Both the position numbers and the translations under genes were made by a program. 31,397 nucleotides of DNA from Ruminococcus sp. CAG:563 (lineage in GTDB: Bacteria; Bacillota; Clostridia; Oscillospirales; Acutalibacteraceae), in contig FR882065.1 in the NCBI GenBank assembly GCA_000434915.1, forward strand, positions 30,456-61,852, given 5' to 3'. This document shows positions 13,657-21,859 of this stretch, one piece after another (position 1 is the stretch's first letter; every line of letters starts with the position of its first letter). The notes under the pieces were generated by a model. That model saw only the letters and a program-made list of their open reading frames with translations, ran no database searches and had not been told where the DNA came from.

Positions 13657-15027
13657 TTATTTACCCTTATAATACTTCTCAATCGTCTTATCGTCAACAC
13701 GGTCGAGATCCTCTCTTGGCAGTTCGGAAAGAAGCTCCCAGCCGAGATCGAGTGTTTTCTGAATCGAACGGTTTTCATATGGTGACTGTGAAATAAACTT
13801 TGCTTCAAAGTCCTTTCCGAACTGTAAAAGACGTTTATCCGAAGCGGAAAGTTCATCCTCACCGATAACGCTTGCAAGGCTCTTGGCATCCTGCACCTTA
13901 GCATATGACGAGAAAAGCTGGTTGGCAAGAATGCTGTGATCCTCACGGGTGAAGCCTTCGCCGATACCGTCCTTCATAAGACGTGAAAGCGACGGAAGAA
14001 TTCCGATTGGCGGATAAATTCCCTTTGAATCAAGCTCACGGTCGAGAACGATCTGACCCTCGGTGATGTAGCCCGTAAGGTCGGGGATCGGGTGGGTGAT
14101 ATCGTCATTCGGCATGGTGAGAATCGGGATCTGAGTAAGAGAACCCTTTGAGCCTTCAATGATTCCGGCACGCTCATAGAGCGAAGCAAAGTCGGAATAA
14201 AGATAGCCGGGGAAGCCCTTTCTTGCCGGAATTTCGCCCTTTGACGAGCTGAATTCACGGACGGCTTCTGCGTATGACGTCATATCCGTCAGAATAACAA
14301 GCACGTTCTTTTCAAGCGTAAACGCAAGGTATTCTGCGGCGGTCAAGGCGCATCGGGGGGTGATAATTCTTTCAACGATCGGGTCGTTTGAAAGATTCAA
14401 AAACATTACAACCTTGTGCATAACGTTCGCCTTTTCAAACGATGAACGGAAGTAGCTTGCAACGTCGTTCTTAACACCCATTGCGGCAAAAACGATTGCA
14501 AAGTCCTCACTGTCTGAGATTGAAGCCTGACGAACAATCTGAACGGCAAGCTCATTATGCTTCATGCCTGAGCCGGAGAAGATCGGCAGTTTCTGACCTC
14601 TGATAAGAGTCATAAGCGCATCAATCGAGGAAATACCCGTGTTGATATAGTTCTTGGGATAAACTCTCGAAACGGGGTTGATGGGTGATGAGTTAACGTC
14701 ACGCTTTTCAACGGGATAAACCTCGCCGAGGCCGTCAATCGGTCTGCCGAGTCCGTCAAAAACTCTGCCGACAATTTCGGGAGAAAGGCTCAATTCAATC
14801 GGGTGACCGGTCATTCTCGTCTTGGTGTTAACGAGCGAAAGACCCTTTGTGCCCTCGAATACCTGAATAACGACTTTTTCACCCTCTATTTCAACGATAC
14901 GGCCCGTTCTTGATGAACCGTCCTCAAGTCGAAGCTCGACCATTTCATCGTAGGAAGCATCCTTAATGTTGTCAAGAACGATAAGCGAACCGTTAATCTG
15001 ACTTAAACCGATGTGTTCAATAATCAT
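13657..15027 (-). CDS. ntpB: V-type ATPase subunit B (non-catalytic)
   Basis: 456 residues, matching the family. It alternates with catalytic A subunits in the A3B3 head. It has the beta-barrel N-terminus, VGRVFDGLGRPIDGL, and the conserved YPPIGILPSLSRLMKDGIGEGFTREDH region, which supplies the arginine reaching into the neighbouring A site. It lacks a Walker A GxxxxGKT, reading SGSGMKHNELAVQIV at that position, as expected for the V-type B chain. The ATG at 15027 overlaps the subunit A stop by four bases (ATGA) and also has its own AAAGGAGG ribosome site, which should allow B to match A in amount. Confidence 0.96.
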   Translation of the reverse strand: MIIEHIGLSQINGSLIVLDNIKDASYDEMVELRLEDGSSRTGRIVEIEGEKVVIQVFEGTKGLSLVNTKTRMTGHPIELSLSPEIVGRVFDGLGRPIDGLGEVYPVEKRDVNSSPINPVSRVYPKNYINTGISSIDALMTLIRGQKLPIFSGSGMKHNELAVQIVRQASISDSEDFAIVFAAMGVKNDVASYFRSSFEKANVMHKVVMFLNLSNDPIVERIITPRCALTAAEYLAFTLEKNVLVILTDMTSYAEAVREFSSSKGEIPARKGFPGYLYSDFASLYERAGIIEGSKGSLTQIPILTMPNDDITHPIPDLTGYITEGQIVLDRELDSKGIYPPIGILPSLSRLMKDGIGEGFTREDHSILANQLFSSYAKVQDAKSLASVIGEDELSASDKRLLQFGKDFEAKFISQSPYENRSIQKTLDLGWELLSELPREDLDRVDDKTIEKYYKGK

Positions 15028-16790
15028 TTTACGGTCGCCTCCTTTGCACTGACAGAGGCAAGAGCTGTATCGATTTCTTTATAATATTCGTCGAACATGT
15101 CAAGCCTGTCGTTAGGTATATCATATTTCATCTGAACGAGTTTGTCAAATAATTTAAGCTCCATTACCTTTGAAAGCGGAATCTTGAGAGCAACAATTTC
15201 ATTGCTTCTGTGATAGAGGTAGAGAATTATCTGCATCATCTTGAGCTGCTTTTCAAGTGAAACGTATGTGTCGTCCTTGTGGAAAGCGTTCTGCTGGAGG
15301 AAGCCGACACGGATAACTCTTGCAACCTCAATGATAAGCTTTTGATCGTCGGGAAGAACATCCGAACCGATGAGCTTTACGATTTCCATAAGGCTTGTTT
15401 CCTCGGCAAGAAGCGATGCGATTTCATTTCTGCAAGCTATGAAGTCCGAACCGACATTCTTATTGTACCACGGTGCAAGGTCGTTGAGGTATTCGCTGTA
15501 GCTGTCGTTCCAGTTGATTGCCGGATAGTGACGTGCATAAGCGAGGGATTTGTCAAGTGCCCAGAAGCAGCGGGTGAAACGCTTTGTGTTCTGAGTAACA
15601 GGCTCGGAGAAGTCCGAACCCTGCGGAGAAACCGCACCGATAACGGAGATTGAACCGTCCTGTCCGTTGAGCGTTTCAACATAGCCGGCACGCTCATAGA
15701 ACTCGGAAAGTCTCGACGGCAGGTAAGCCGGGAATCCTTCATCGGCTGGCATTTCTTCAAGACGACCGCTGATTTCACGCAGAGCCTCAGCCCAACGTGA
15801 GGTTGAGTCGGCCATCATTGCGGTGTGGTAGCCCATGTCACGGTAATATTCGGCTATCGTGATACCTGTGTATATTGAAGCCTCACGGGCGGCAACGGGC
15901 ATGTTCGATGTGTTTGCGATAAGTACAGTGCGGTCGGTGAGGGGTCTGCCGGATTTCGGGTCGGTAATCTCACCGAATTCCTTAAGAGCCTGTGTCATTT
16001 CGTTTCCACGCTCGCCGCAGCCGACGTAAATAATGATATCTGCATCACACCACTTGGCAAGCTGATGCTGAGTCATTGTTTTTCCTGTGCCGAAACCGCC
16101 GGGGATAGCGGCTGCACCGCCTTTTGCAAGCGGGAACAACGTATCAATTACACGCTGGCCTGTGATAAGCGGTTTTTCGGGTGGAAGTCTTTTGGCGATC
16201 GGTCTCGGCGTCCTGATAGGCCATTTGCGGCACAACGAAAGCTCATGAAGCCTGCCGAGTTCGTCTTTTAATATGATTACAGTGTCGTTAACTCTGTATT
16301 TTCCGTCAGGCTTAACTTCGACAACTTCGCCGCTAAGCTCGGGCGGAACCATAATTTTATGAATAAGGGCTTTCTCGGGAGTTGTTGCATAAACTGCACC
16401 GCCTTTGAGCTTGTCACCCTTCTTAACCGTGATTGTAACGTCCCATTCGGTTTCCTCGTTAAGCGATGAGGGGTGCAGACCTCTCGGAATAAACGAGCCT
16501 GCACTTGCGGCAATATCGTTGAGCGGATTTTCAATTCCGTCGAAAATATTGCTGAGAATTCCCGGACCGAGAGTGATGCAAAGGGGAGAGCCTGTCGGGA
16601 AAACGGGATCGCCGGGTTTGAGTCCGGAGGTTTCCTCATAGACCTGAATAACAGTCTTGTCGCTGTCGATTTTGATGACCTCGCCGATAAGGCGCTGATT
16701 TCCGACAAATACCATTTCGGTCATTTGCAGGTCGGTCTTTCCTTTAACAGAAACAACAGGACCGTTTATCGAATATATAACATTTTCCAT
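15024..16790 (-). CDS. ntpA: V-type ATPase catalytic subunit A
   Basis: 588 residues from the ATG at 16790, the family's normal size. That ATG follows AGAAGGAG at 8 bases. A longer in-frame TTG at 16811 would add seven residues but has no ribosome site and overlaps the end of subunit E. The P-loop GGFGTGKT is at residues 231-238, and GCGERGNEM (the catalytic Glu region) and MMADSTSRWAEALREISGRLEEMP are diagnostic of the catalytic chain. The V-type-specific 'non-homologous' insertion (roughly 110-190) is present. It hydrolyses or makes ATP at the A/B interfaces, on the cytoplasmic face. Confidence 0.97.
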   Translation of the reverse strand: MENVIYSINGPVVSVKGKTDLQMTEMVFVGNQRLIGEVIKIDSDKTVIQVYEETSGLKPGDPVFPTGSPLCITLGPGILSNIFDGIENPLNDIAASAGSFIPRGLHPSSLNEETEWDVTITVKKGDKLKGGAVYATTPEKALIHKIMVPPELSGEVVEVKPDGKYRVNDTVIILKDELGRLHELSLCRKWPIRTPRPIAKRLPPEKPLITGQRVIDTLFPLAKGGAAAIPGGFGTGKTMTQHQLAKWCDADIIIYVGCGERGNEMTQALKEFGEITDPKSGRPLTDRTVLIANTSNMPVAAREASIYTGITIAEYYRDMGYHTAMMADSTSRWAEALREISGRLEEMPADEGFPAYLPSRLSEFYERAGYVETLNGQDGSISVIGAVSPQGSDFSEPVTQNTKRFTRCFWALDKSLAYARHYPAINWNDSYSEYLNDLAPWYNKNVGSDFIACRNEIASLLAEETSLMEIVKLIGSDVLPDDQKLIIEVARVIRVGFLQQNAFHKDDTYVSLEKQLKMMQIILYLYHRSNEIVALKIPLSKVMELKLFDKLVQMKYDIPNDRLDMFDEYYKEIDTALASVSAKEATVK

Positions 16791-16807
16791 TATGTTTGCT
16801 CCTTCTG

Positions 16808-17395
16808 TCAAAGAGATAAGGATAAGCCGGAGTAGCTGTAGAATTTCTGCTTTTCCGTTTCAAGGCGTGCATCAAGCGTATCGTCGGCAGTCATTGCCGT
16901 GCGAAGATTTTCGCCCTTGCAGCCGCCGAGCTTTATGAATTCGTCATATTTGACCTCATTGCCTAAAGCCTTGATTTCGGCTTCAAACGGTTTGTCGTTG
17001 AGATTGAGAACGATAATTGCGTCGTCGCCGATTGCAGCCTTAATATTTGATACGCTGTTCATGAGAAAATCGTGATAGCTGTCGCTCTTTGCAAAAGCCT
17101 TGATTTTTTCAACCGCTTGAGCGAAAACCTCATCGGTTATTTCACTGCGGCGAGCAACAAGCTTCTCGATTTCCTTTGTCTCGGTTTCGGACAGCTCGGC
17201 ATTGATTTCTTCGTTAAGACGGTCAAACTCACTGCTTCTGACAGGACGTACATTCTGGCGGGCAAGACGGCGAGTTTTTTTAATCTCGTTCTCGATGTAT
17301 TCATCAACGTCCTGTTTGATTTTATCGCAGCGTGCATCGGCGTCCGAATTTATTACCTTGAGAAAACGTTCTGTTTTGTTCAAGTTGCTGTTCAA
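16808..17395 (-). CDS. ntpE: V-type ATPase subunit E (peripheral stalk)
   Basis: 195 residues: an N-terminal charged, heptad-like helix (about 1-85, rich in Lys/Glu, with RRLARQNVRPVRSSEFDRLNEE) and a C-terminal globular domain that caps the head. This is the layout of the E subunit, which pairs with the G/H coiled coil to form the outer stalk holding A3B3 still. Sequence identity in this family is low, so the call leans on operon position between F and A. The start is a TTG at 17395 with GGAGGAG seven to eight bases upstream; no suitable ATG is near. Confidence 0.85.
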   Translation of the reverse strand: MNSNLNKTERFLKVINSDADARCDKIKQDVDEYIENEIKKTRRLARQNVRPVRSSEFDRLNEEINAELSETETKEIEKLVARRSEITDEVFAQAVEKIKAFAKSDSYHDFLMNSVSNIKAAIGDDAIIVLNLNDKPFEAEIKALGNEVKYDEFIKLGGCKGENLRTAMTADDTLDARLETEKQKFYSYSGLSLSL

Positions 17396-17424
17396 AATTA
17401 CTCCTCCTTTTGGAGTTTCGGTAA

Positions 17425-17730
17425 TTATATTTTAATTCCGATCGCTTCGCTTACATAGTCGGCGATCGAGTTGCTTGTACCGTCCGAGTGTCTGTCCGGA
17501 ATTTCTATTATCAGCGGCAGCGAGTGTGCCTTGCGAAACGCACTGATTTCATCCGAGCAGAGGGATACAAGCGTTTGATTGATGAGGATTATGCCGATGT
17601 CGGAATCCTGAGCTGTTTTTTCAAAAAGCTCACGAACCTCATCCTTGCTTTCGGTTACAGCACCTTCAATTCCTGCAAGGCGCATACCGAGAGCCGTGTC
17701 CTCATTGTCACAAATCAGATAAAGACGCAT
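17425..17730 (-). CDS. ntpG: V-type ATPase subunit F
   Basis: 101 residues, typical of subunit F (called NtpG in Enterococcus), which binds subunit D in the central rotor. MRLYLICDNEDTALGMRLAGIEG is the hallmark N-terminus (a CheY-like fold beginning with a beta strand and D-x-D/E-T-x-x-G-x-R-L-x-G), and DIGIILINQTLV is the conserved central strand. The C-terminal PLIIEIPDR is also typical. The ATG is preceded by AGGTGAG, and the gene starts nine bases after subunit K. It lies between K and E. Confidence 0.93.
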   Translation of the reverse strand: MRLYLICDNEDTALGMRLAGIEGAVTESKDEVRELFEKTAQDSDIGIILINQTLVSLCSDEISAFRKAHSLPLIIEIPDRHSDGTSNSIADYVSEAIGIKI

Positions 17731-17739
17731 AATCTCACC

Positions 17740-18213
17740 TTAGATCTTGTTAAGGATAAGAATTGAAATAACAACGCCGTAAAGGGCGATTGATTCACCG
17801 AGGGCAACAAAGATAAGAGCTTTACCGAATGCCTTGGCATCCTCACTTGTTGCTGCGATAGCTGCCGGAGCACCTGCTGCAACGGCGATACCACCGCCGA
17901 CGCCGGAAAGACCTGTAACGATAGCGGCTGCAAGAAGTCCGAGACCCTTGCCGTTATCGGAATCGGATGTTGCTGCTGTTGCTTCTTCGCTTTGAGAGGT
18001 TGTTGCAGCCTCGCTCGTTTTATCCTCGTTGGCAGCCGATACGGAGAAGGTAACGGCACAAACCGTGATTGCGATTACTGCAAAAGCGATAAGGTTTCTG
18101 GCGAGAACCTTTTTGCCGGAAACGCCTTTTGACTTGCGGTTAAAGGAATATGCGAAAAGTGCCGTGAGAGCGGCGATGGGGAGTACTGCGATAAGAACAT
18201 AAAACAATGACAT
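17740..18213 (-). CDS. ntpK: V-type ATPase subunit K (c-ring proteolipid) with atypical N-terminal extension
   Basis: 157 residues, close to the usual four-helix K subunit in length, but different in design. Residues 89-157 are a two-helix proteolipid hairpin: Gly/Ala-rich helix 1 (LSGVGGGIAVAAGAP), a short polar cytoplasmic loop, and helix 2 with the single ion-binding carboxylate E140 in ALGESIALYG. Residues 1-60 are two other hydrophobic segments; the second, after KKVLARN, resembles a signal peptide ending SVSAA. Residues 61-88 are an acidic Ser/Thr/Ala linker. The first hairpin has no carboxylate or proteolipid Gly pattern. The expected topology puts the linker outside, consistent with c subunits. 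The usual Na+-ligand Gln of helix 1 reads Gly, leaning toward H+ specificity (inference). GGAGGTAA precedes the ATG. Confidence 0.88.
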   Translation of the reverse strand: MSLFYVLIAVLPIAALTALFAYSFNRKSKGVSGKKVLARNLIAFAVIAITVCAVTFSVSAANEDKTSEAATTSQSEEATAATSDSDNGKGLGLLAAAIVTGLSGVGGGIAVAAGAPAAIAATSEDAKAFGKALIFVALGESIALYGVVISILILNKI

Positions 18214-18231
18214 GGTTATTACCTCCGAAAA

Positions 18232-20244
18232 TTATTTTTTAACTGTTATAACTACGTTTTCGTTGTCCTCTGCCTTTGAGGGCTTGAAAGCGTTTTTTAT
18301 GCTGAAAAATACGCTTCTGTTTTTTCTTGTGCCGACGCTGTTGAACGGCTTGCCGTCGCCTGCGTAGAATCGGCTGAACATCTCGTAGAATTCAAGTCTC
18401 AATACCTGAATACCAGTCAGAAGTCCTTCAAGTGCGATAACTATGACGTTACCGAATATCATCGAGATGATGCCTCCGACGGAATATTCGTCGCCTGCCA
18501 GTGATGAGAAAACCATCATCATGCCGGCATGGACAAGAACGAATGCACCGACTCTGAGGAATGAAACGGTGTTGCTGAAATAGGTCAGGATATATTCGAT
18601 AACCTCAAAGAAGTTCTGCATGATGTAGTCCGACCATTTCTCGGGCATATAGTTCTCTTTCTTGTCCACCATTCCGATAAGAACCTCCTGGAAGAAGAGA
18701 AGCAGTATGCAAACAACTGCGACGATTACGACAACGCCGGTCGGAAGTACCGTTTTGCCTGCCATGAAGCCGACGACTGCGCAAACAAGCGTTGCATAAA
18801 GAATTATGCCCACAACGCCGTTGGTACTGAACAATGCTTCGCCGATTTTTTTGTTCTTTAGTGAGCAGAAAACATTCAGACCCATGGAGATCACAACAAG
18901 CGCAACACCTATGCCGATTGCAAGAATCAAAACGGTGTTTATGGAATCCATGACGGAAAGCGGTTTGCCGGGAAGTCCGATTGCGTGATAGAGCGGATCA
19001 AGAAGCTCTTCATAGCCGAACACGGATCCGACAAGCAGTCCGAAGAATGCCGAACTTATGCCGCAGGGAACAAGAATTTTTGCAAGCTTTGCACCCTTAA
19101 TCCTATAGAAAAGATATCCGCCGATTGCAAGCACAAGTCCTTGACCCAAATCGGCAAACATAATGCCGAAAAGCAATGAATAGGTGATTGCAACAAAAGG
19201 TGTGATATCAACTCCGCCGTAGGAGGGAAGTCCGTACATTTCAACGAACATCTCAAACGGACGGAAAGGCTTTTTGTTTTTGAGCTTGACCGGAGGACTG
19301 CTGCGCTTTTCCTGTTCGGGATCGGCGTCCTCAAACGTAACACCGTCAATTTTTTCAATATTCTGTTTAAATCGATTGTAGCTTGATTTCGGAATCCAGC
19401 CGACAAATATAAAATAGTCTGAATGCGAATCCTTTGCCGCATAGCGTCTGAGATCAAAGGCAAGACTTGCGACCTCAAGGTAGGCGTGAACCTGTTCGCA
19501 ATGCTCGGAATTCTCCGCCCAGAAATCTGCGATTTCCGTATCAATCTTGTTAAGCTCGGCCGTAAGCTTTTCCTTTTCTTCATTGAGCTTGGAAAGAATT
19601 TCTTTCGGCGTACCGGTTGAGAACGGAATGTGAATTCTGTCAAAATAGAGCGAAGCGAAGATTCTGTCAACCTCGTCAATCTGCGCTCTCGGGGCGGAAT
19701 AAAGACCCCAATGGCTCTTTTCGTCAACCGATGATTCGAGGAATACGAAAAGGTTGTTGCTTTCATAAGCCTTAAGTTTCGGGTAGCAATCTTTTGGAAT
19801 GCTACCGAATCTAACCTTCAAAAATTCGCAGGAAAGAAGCTCTTCGATCGGAACGTCAATTCCGATAAAATGATTGAATTGCTCTGCCGACGCTTCAACC
19901 TCCTTGAGCTTGTCGGAAATTTCGGTTCTTTTTGCGAAGCTTTCCGAAAGCTTTTCTTTAAGGGTGTCAATATAGTCAAATTCGTTTGAATCAACTATGA
20001 TTTCGTCGCCCTTAAAGGTGTCCTTGAGTGTGACGCCTGCGATTGAAGCAATTTCTTCTATCTTTTGAATGGAAGAAGAATACGGGTTTTCCTCGTTCAG
20101 AGGTACAAATCCGAGCGAGTCGGAGATGTAATCCATTGCGTTTTCCGGATGAAAATCGCCGCTGATACAGCAGGATGTTATAAACTCATTAAGGTGATCC
20201 ATAAGACCGTAAGTCCTGACGAGTTTCATTTTTTCTATTGCCAA
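18232..20244 (-). CDS. ntpI: V-type ATPase subunit I (a subunit, stator)
   Basis: 670 residues. The N-terminal half (about 1-340) is cytoplasmic with long coiled-coil arms that anchor the peripheral stalks. The C-terminal half has about seven to eight membrane helices forming the ion half-channels. PFEMFVEMYGLPSYGGVDIT marks the junction, and the conserved VLRLEFYEMFSRFYAGDG carries the essential Arg, here R616, that faces the c-ring carboxylate. The start is a TTG at 20244: AGGAGG lies seven bases upstream, whereas the first ATG (20229) is too far from it. It begins eleven bases after subunit C ends. Confidence 0.95.
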   Translation of the reverse strand: MAIEKMKLVRTYGLMDHLNEFITSCCISGDFHPENAMDYISDSLGFVPLNEENPYSSSIQKIEEIASIAGVTLKDTFKGDEIIVDSNEFDYIDTLKEKLSESFAKRTEISDKLKEVEASAEQFNHFIGIDVPIEELLSCEFLKVRFGSIPKDCYPKLKAYESNNLFVFLESSVDEKSHWGLYSAPRAQIDEVDRIFASLYFDRIHIPFSTGTPKEILSKLNEEKEKLTAELNKIDTEIADFWAENSEHCEQVHAYLEVASLAFDLRRYAAKDSHSDYFIFVGWIPKSSYNRFKQNIEKIDGVTFEDADPEQEKRSSPPVKLKNKKPFRPFEMFVEMYGLPSYGGVDITPFVAITYSLLFGIMFADLGQGLVLAIGGYLFYRIKGAKLAKILVPCGISSAFFGLLVGSVFGYEELLDPLYHAIGLPGKPLSVMDSINTVLILAIGIGVALVVISMGLNVFCSLKNKKIGEALFSTNGVVGIILYATLVCAVVGFMAGKTVLPTGVVVIVAVVCILLLFFQEVLIGMVDKKENYMPEKWSDYIMQNFFEVIEYILTYFSNTVSFLRVGAFVLVHAGMMMVFSSLAGDEYSVGGIISMIFGNVIVIALEGLLTGIQVLRLEFYEMFSRFYAGDGKPFNSVGTRKNRSVFFSIKNAFKPSKAEDNENVVITVKK

Positions 20245-20255
20245 AACACAGCCTC

Positions 20256-21302
20256 CTAACTTTCTGTTCCGATAAGAACGGAACGTGCTTTATCCGCAGG
20301 GATATTGTATTTTATCGCCTCAACGATGTGGATAATGTTTCGCACCTCGTTTTCGGCAAGGAAAAGGTAACAAAGCATAACTGCCGTCGGGTTCGTATAA
20401 TAACGAAAGCCCTTGAGCTGCTGCCCGATAAGCATTTCTCGGGTTGCATTTTCGATATATTTGAAGTCAACCTTTGAGAAATCCTTTTTATAATAAGTAT
20501 TGGGGATTATTTTTACAATGTCCGTTGCATTCTTGGCTTCGGACATCGCAGCCAAATCCTTTTCGCTGAAATTCGTACAGTTCTGAACGCCAAAGTCACG
20601 GATGAACATTTTGTTTGGACTGCCGAAATTTAAAAGTCTGTAGGCTCTTGTAAGAGTATACATATCCAGTCTGTAGTTAACCGTTTCGTAGATCTCTTTT
20701 TTCTTGCGTCGGTCTTTTGAAAGCTTGATAGACTTGACAAGAAAAGAGAATCTGTATTTATTAAGGTCATTTTCAATCAGAATAAACATTCCGTCATCGG
20801 AATAGTTATCACGATATCTTTCGAGGATCTTTTTGTAATCCGTGTGTTCCAAAACCCCGAGCAGCTCCGAATAGCTTCGAACCTTTGCCAGATCATAAAG
20901 ATCTATATCGGTTTTGCTGTTGAAAAACGGCGGCAGGGAAGAAAGATATTTTTCAGGCTTGCCGATTATCAGCAGCTGTATCATTGTCATAAGCTGCCTG
21001 ATGTCATTTTGAACAACAAAGTAACGGTAAAAATTTTCACCTGCCGAAAGCTGGTATTTGCAAAGCTTTTCGCATTTTTTCAAAAGACTTATTTTGAGGA
21101 TTTCCTCAATCTGCGCCGAGTCGATATTCGTCGGTAGGGCGTCAAAGTCCGAGCGGAAATAAGTTCTTGTTTTAAGATAGTTCGCAAGCTCATTAAGCGA
21201 TTTGCAGTTGAGCATATCGTTGTAATTCTCTTTTGTCAGCCTCTTGCCGTACATCGCATGCGCCTTTGCCATAACAGCATTGTCGGCGTATGAAACCGCC
21301 AT
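20256..21302 (-). CDS. ntpC: V-type ATPase subunit C (d-type, rotor cap)
   Basis: 348 residues from the ATG at 21302, chosen because GGGAGGTG lies eight bases upstream; a GTG at 21311 overlaps that ribosome site. The protein is almost entirely helical and rich in Tyr, Leu and Lys, with the three-part repeat expected of the funnel-shaped C/d subunit that joins the D-F rotor to the proteolipid ring. The C-terminal YLFLAENEVRNIIHIVEAIKY with NEVRNI is the most recognisable family stretch. In Enterococcus and many clostridia this gene lies after E; here it comes before I. The 67-base gap to the upstream gene contains nothing notable. Confidence 0.92.
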   Translation of the reverse strand: MAVSYADNAVMAKAHAMYGKRLTKENYNDMLNCKSLNELANYLKTRTYFRSDFDALPTNIDSAQIEEILKISLLKKCEKLCKYQLSAGENFYRYFVVQNDIRQLMTMIQLLIIGKPEKYLSSLPPFFNSKTDIDLYDLAKVRSYSELLGVLEHTDYKKILERYRDNYSDDGMFILIENDLNKYRFSFLVKSIKLSKDRRKKKEIYETVNYRLDMYTLTRAYRLLNFGSPNKMFIRDFGVQNCTNFSEKDLAAMSEAKNATDIVKIIPNTYYKKDFSKVDFKYIENATREMLIGQQLKGFRYYTNPTAVMLCYLFLAENEVRNIIHIVEAIKYNIPADKARSVLIGTES

Positions 21303-21369
21303 TACGTTCACCTCCCGCAGTGATAAACGATCACAATATCACAAAACAACCGGGATTACCGATTGCCTG

Positions 21370-21681
21370 TCAATTCTTTGTAACGTTTTCAAAAATTTCA
21401 TTTACCCATTTGTCTGCATTCTCTTTATAGAGGTTCTCCATATTGTCAAGGATTTTTTGATTTTTCTCGCTTACCTTTTTTAGATAAGCATCGCCCTCTG
21501 TACGCTGCTTTTGACTCTTTTTCAGAGCAAAATCAAGAGCTTTTTGATTTTCTTCCTCGGTAATACGGGTTTTCTTTTCGCTCAGTTCGGCGATTTCCTT
21601 GTCGCGATATGCTTCGGCCTCTTTAACACGCTCACAGGCCTGCTTATCCATATCAAGGATCACACGAAGCATCTCTTTCAT
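21370..21681 (-). CDS. Coiled-coil subunit G/H of the V-type ATPase peripheral stalk
   Basis: 103 residues, highly charged (Lys/Glu) and almost wholly predicted to be one long helix, with no membrane segment. The pattern AEAYRDKEIAELSEKKTRITEEENQKALDFALKKS is that of the peripheral stalk partner of subunit E (called G, H or NtpF in different systems). Sequence alone would not settle this, but it is the first gene of the ATPase operon, where such a subunit is expected. The ATG has AGGTGAG at good spacing and is preceded by the operon promoter. Confidence 0.75.
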   Translation of the reverse strand: MKEMLRVILDMDKQACERVKEAEAYRDKEIAELSEKKTRITEEENQKALDFALKKSQKQRTEGDAYLKKVSEKNQKILDNMENLYKENADKWVNEIFENVTKN

Positions 21682-21717
21682 TCTCTCACCTCATTATGCT
21701 TGTTAATTCATTCACAC

Positions 21718-21745
21718 ATTATAGCACTTCTAAATAAAAAAGCAA
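21718..21745 (-). promoter_or_regulatory. Promoter of the V-type ATPase operon
   Basis: On the minus strand TTGCTT (21745-21740), a 16-base spacer and TATAAT (21723-21718), about 37 bases before the first start codon. It is the only good promoter seen for the ten-gene operon. Confidence 0.65.
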
Positions 21746-21801
21746 TGGTAATTTTGTACAATTTGTTGCCGTTTTTTTAGAGAAAAAAGACAAATATTTC
21801 A

Positions 21802-21830
21802 TTGAAAAAAATTGCGAAGTATTGTAGAAT
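21802..21830 (+). promoter_or_regulatory. Promoter of the glycosyltransferase gene
   Basis: TTGAAA (21802-21807), a 17-base spacer and TAGAAT (21825-21830), about 30 bases before the start codon. Confidence 0.65.
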
Positions 21831-21859
21831 ATTAATAATCTGTGTAGGAGGATATCGTT

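Noticed and set aside
16791..16811. Upstream TTG start for subunit A
   Set aside because: The ATG at 16790 has the AGAAGGAG site at proper distance, whereas the TTG has none and would overlap the end of subunit E.
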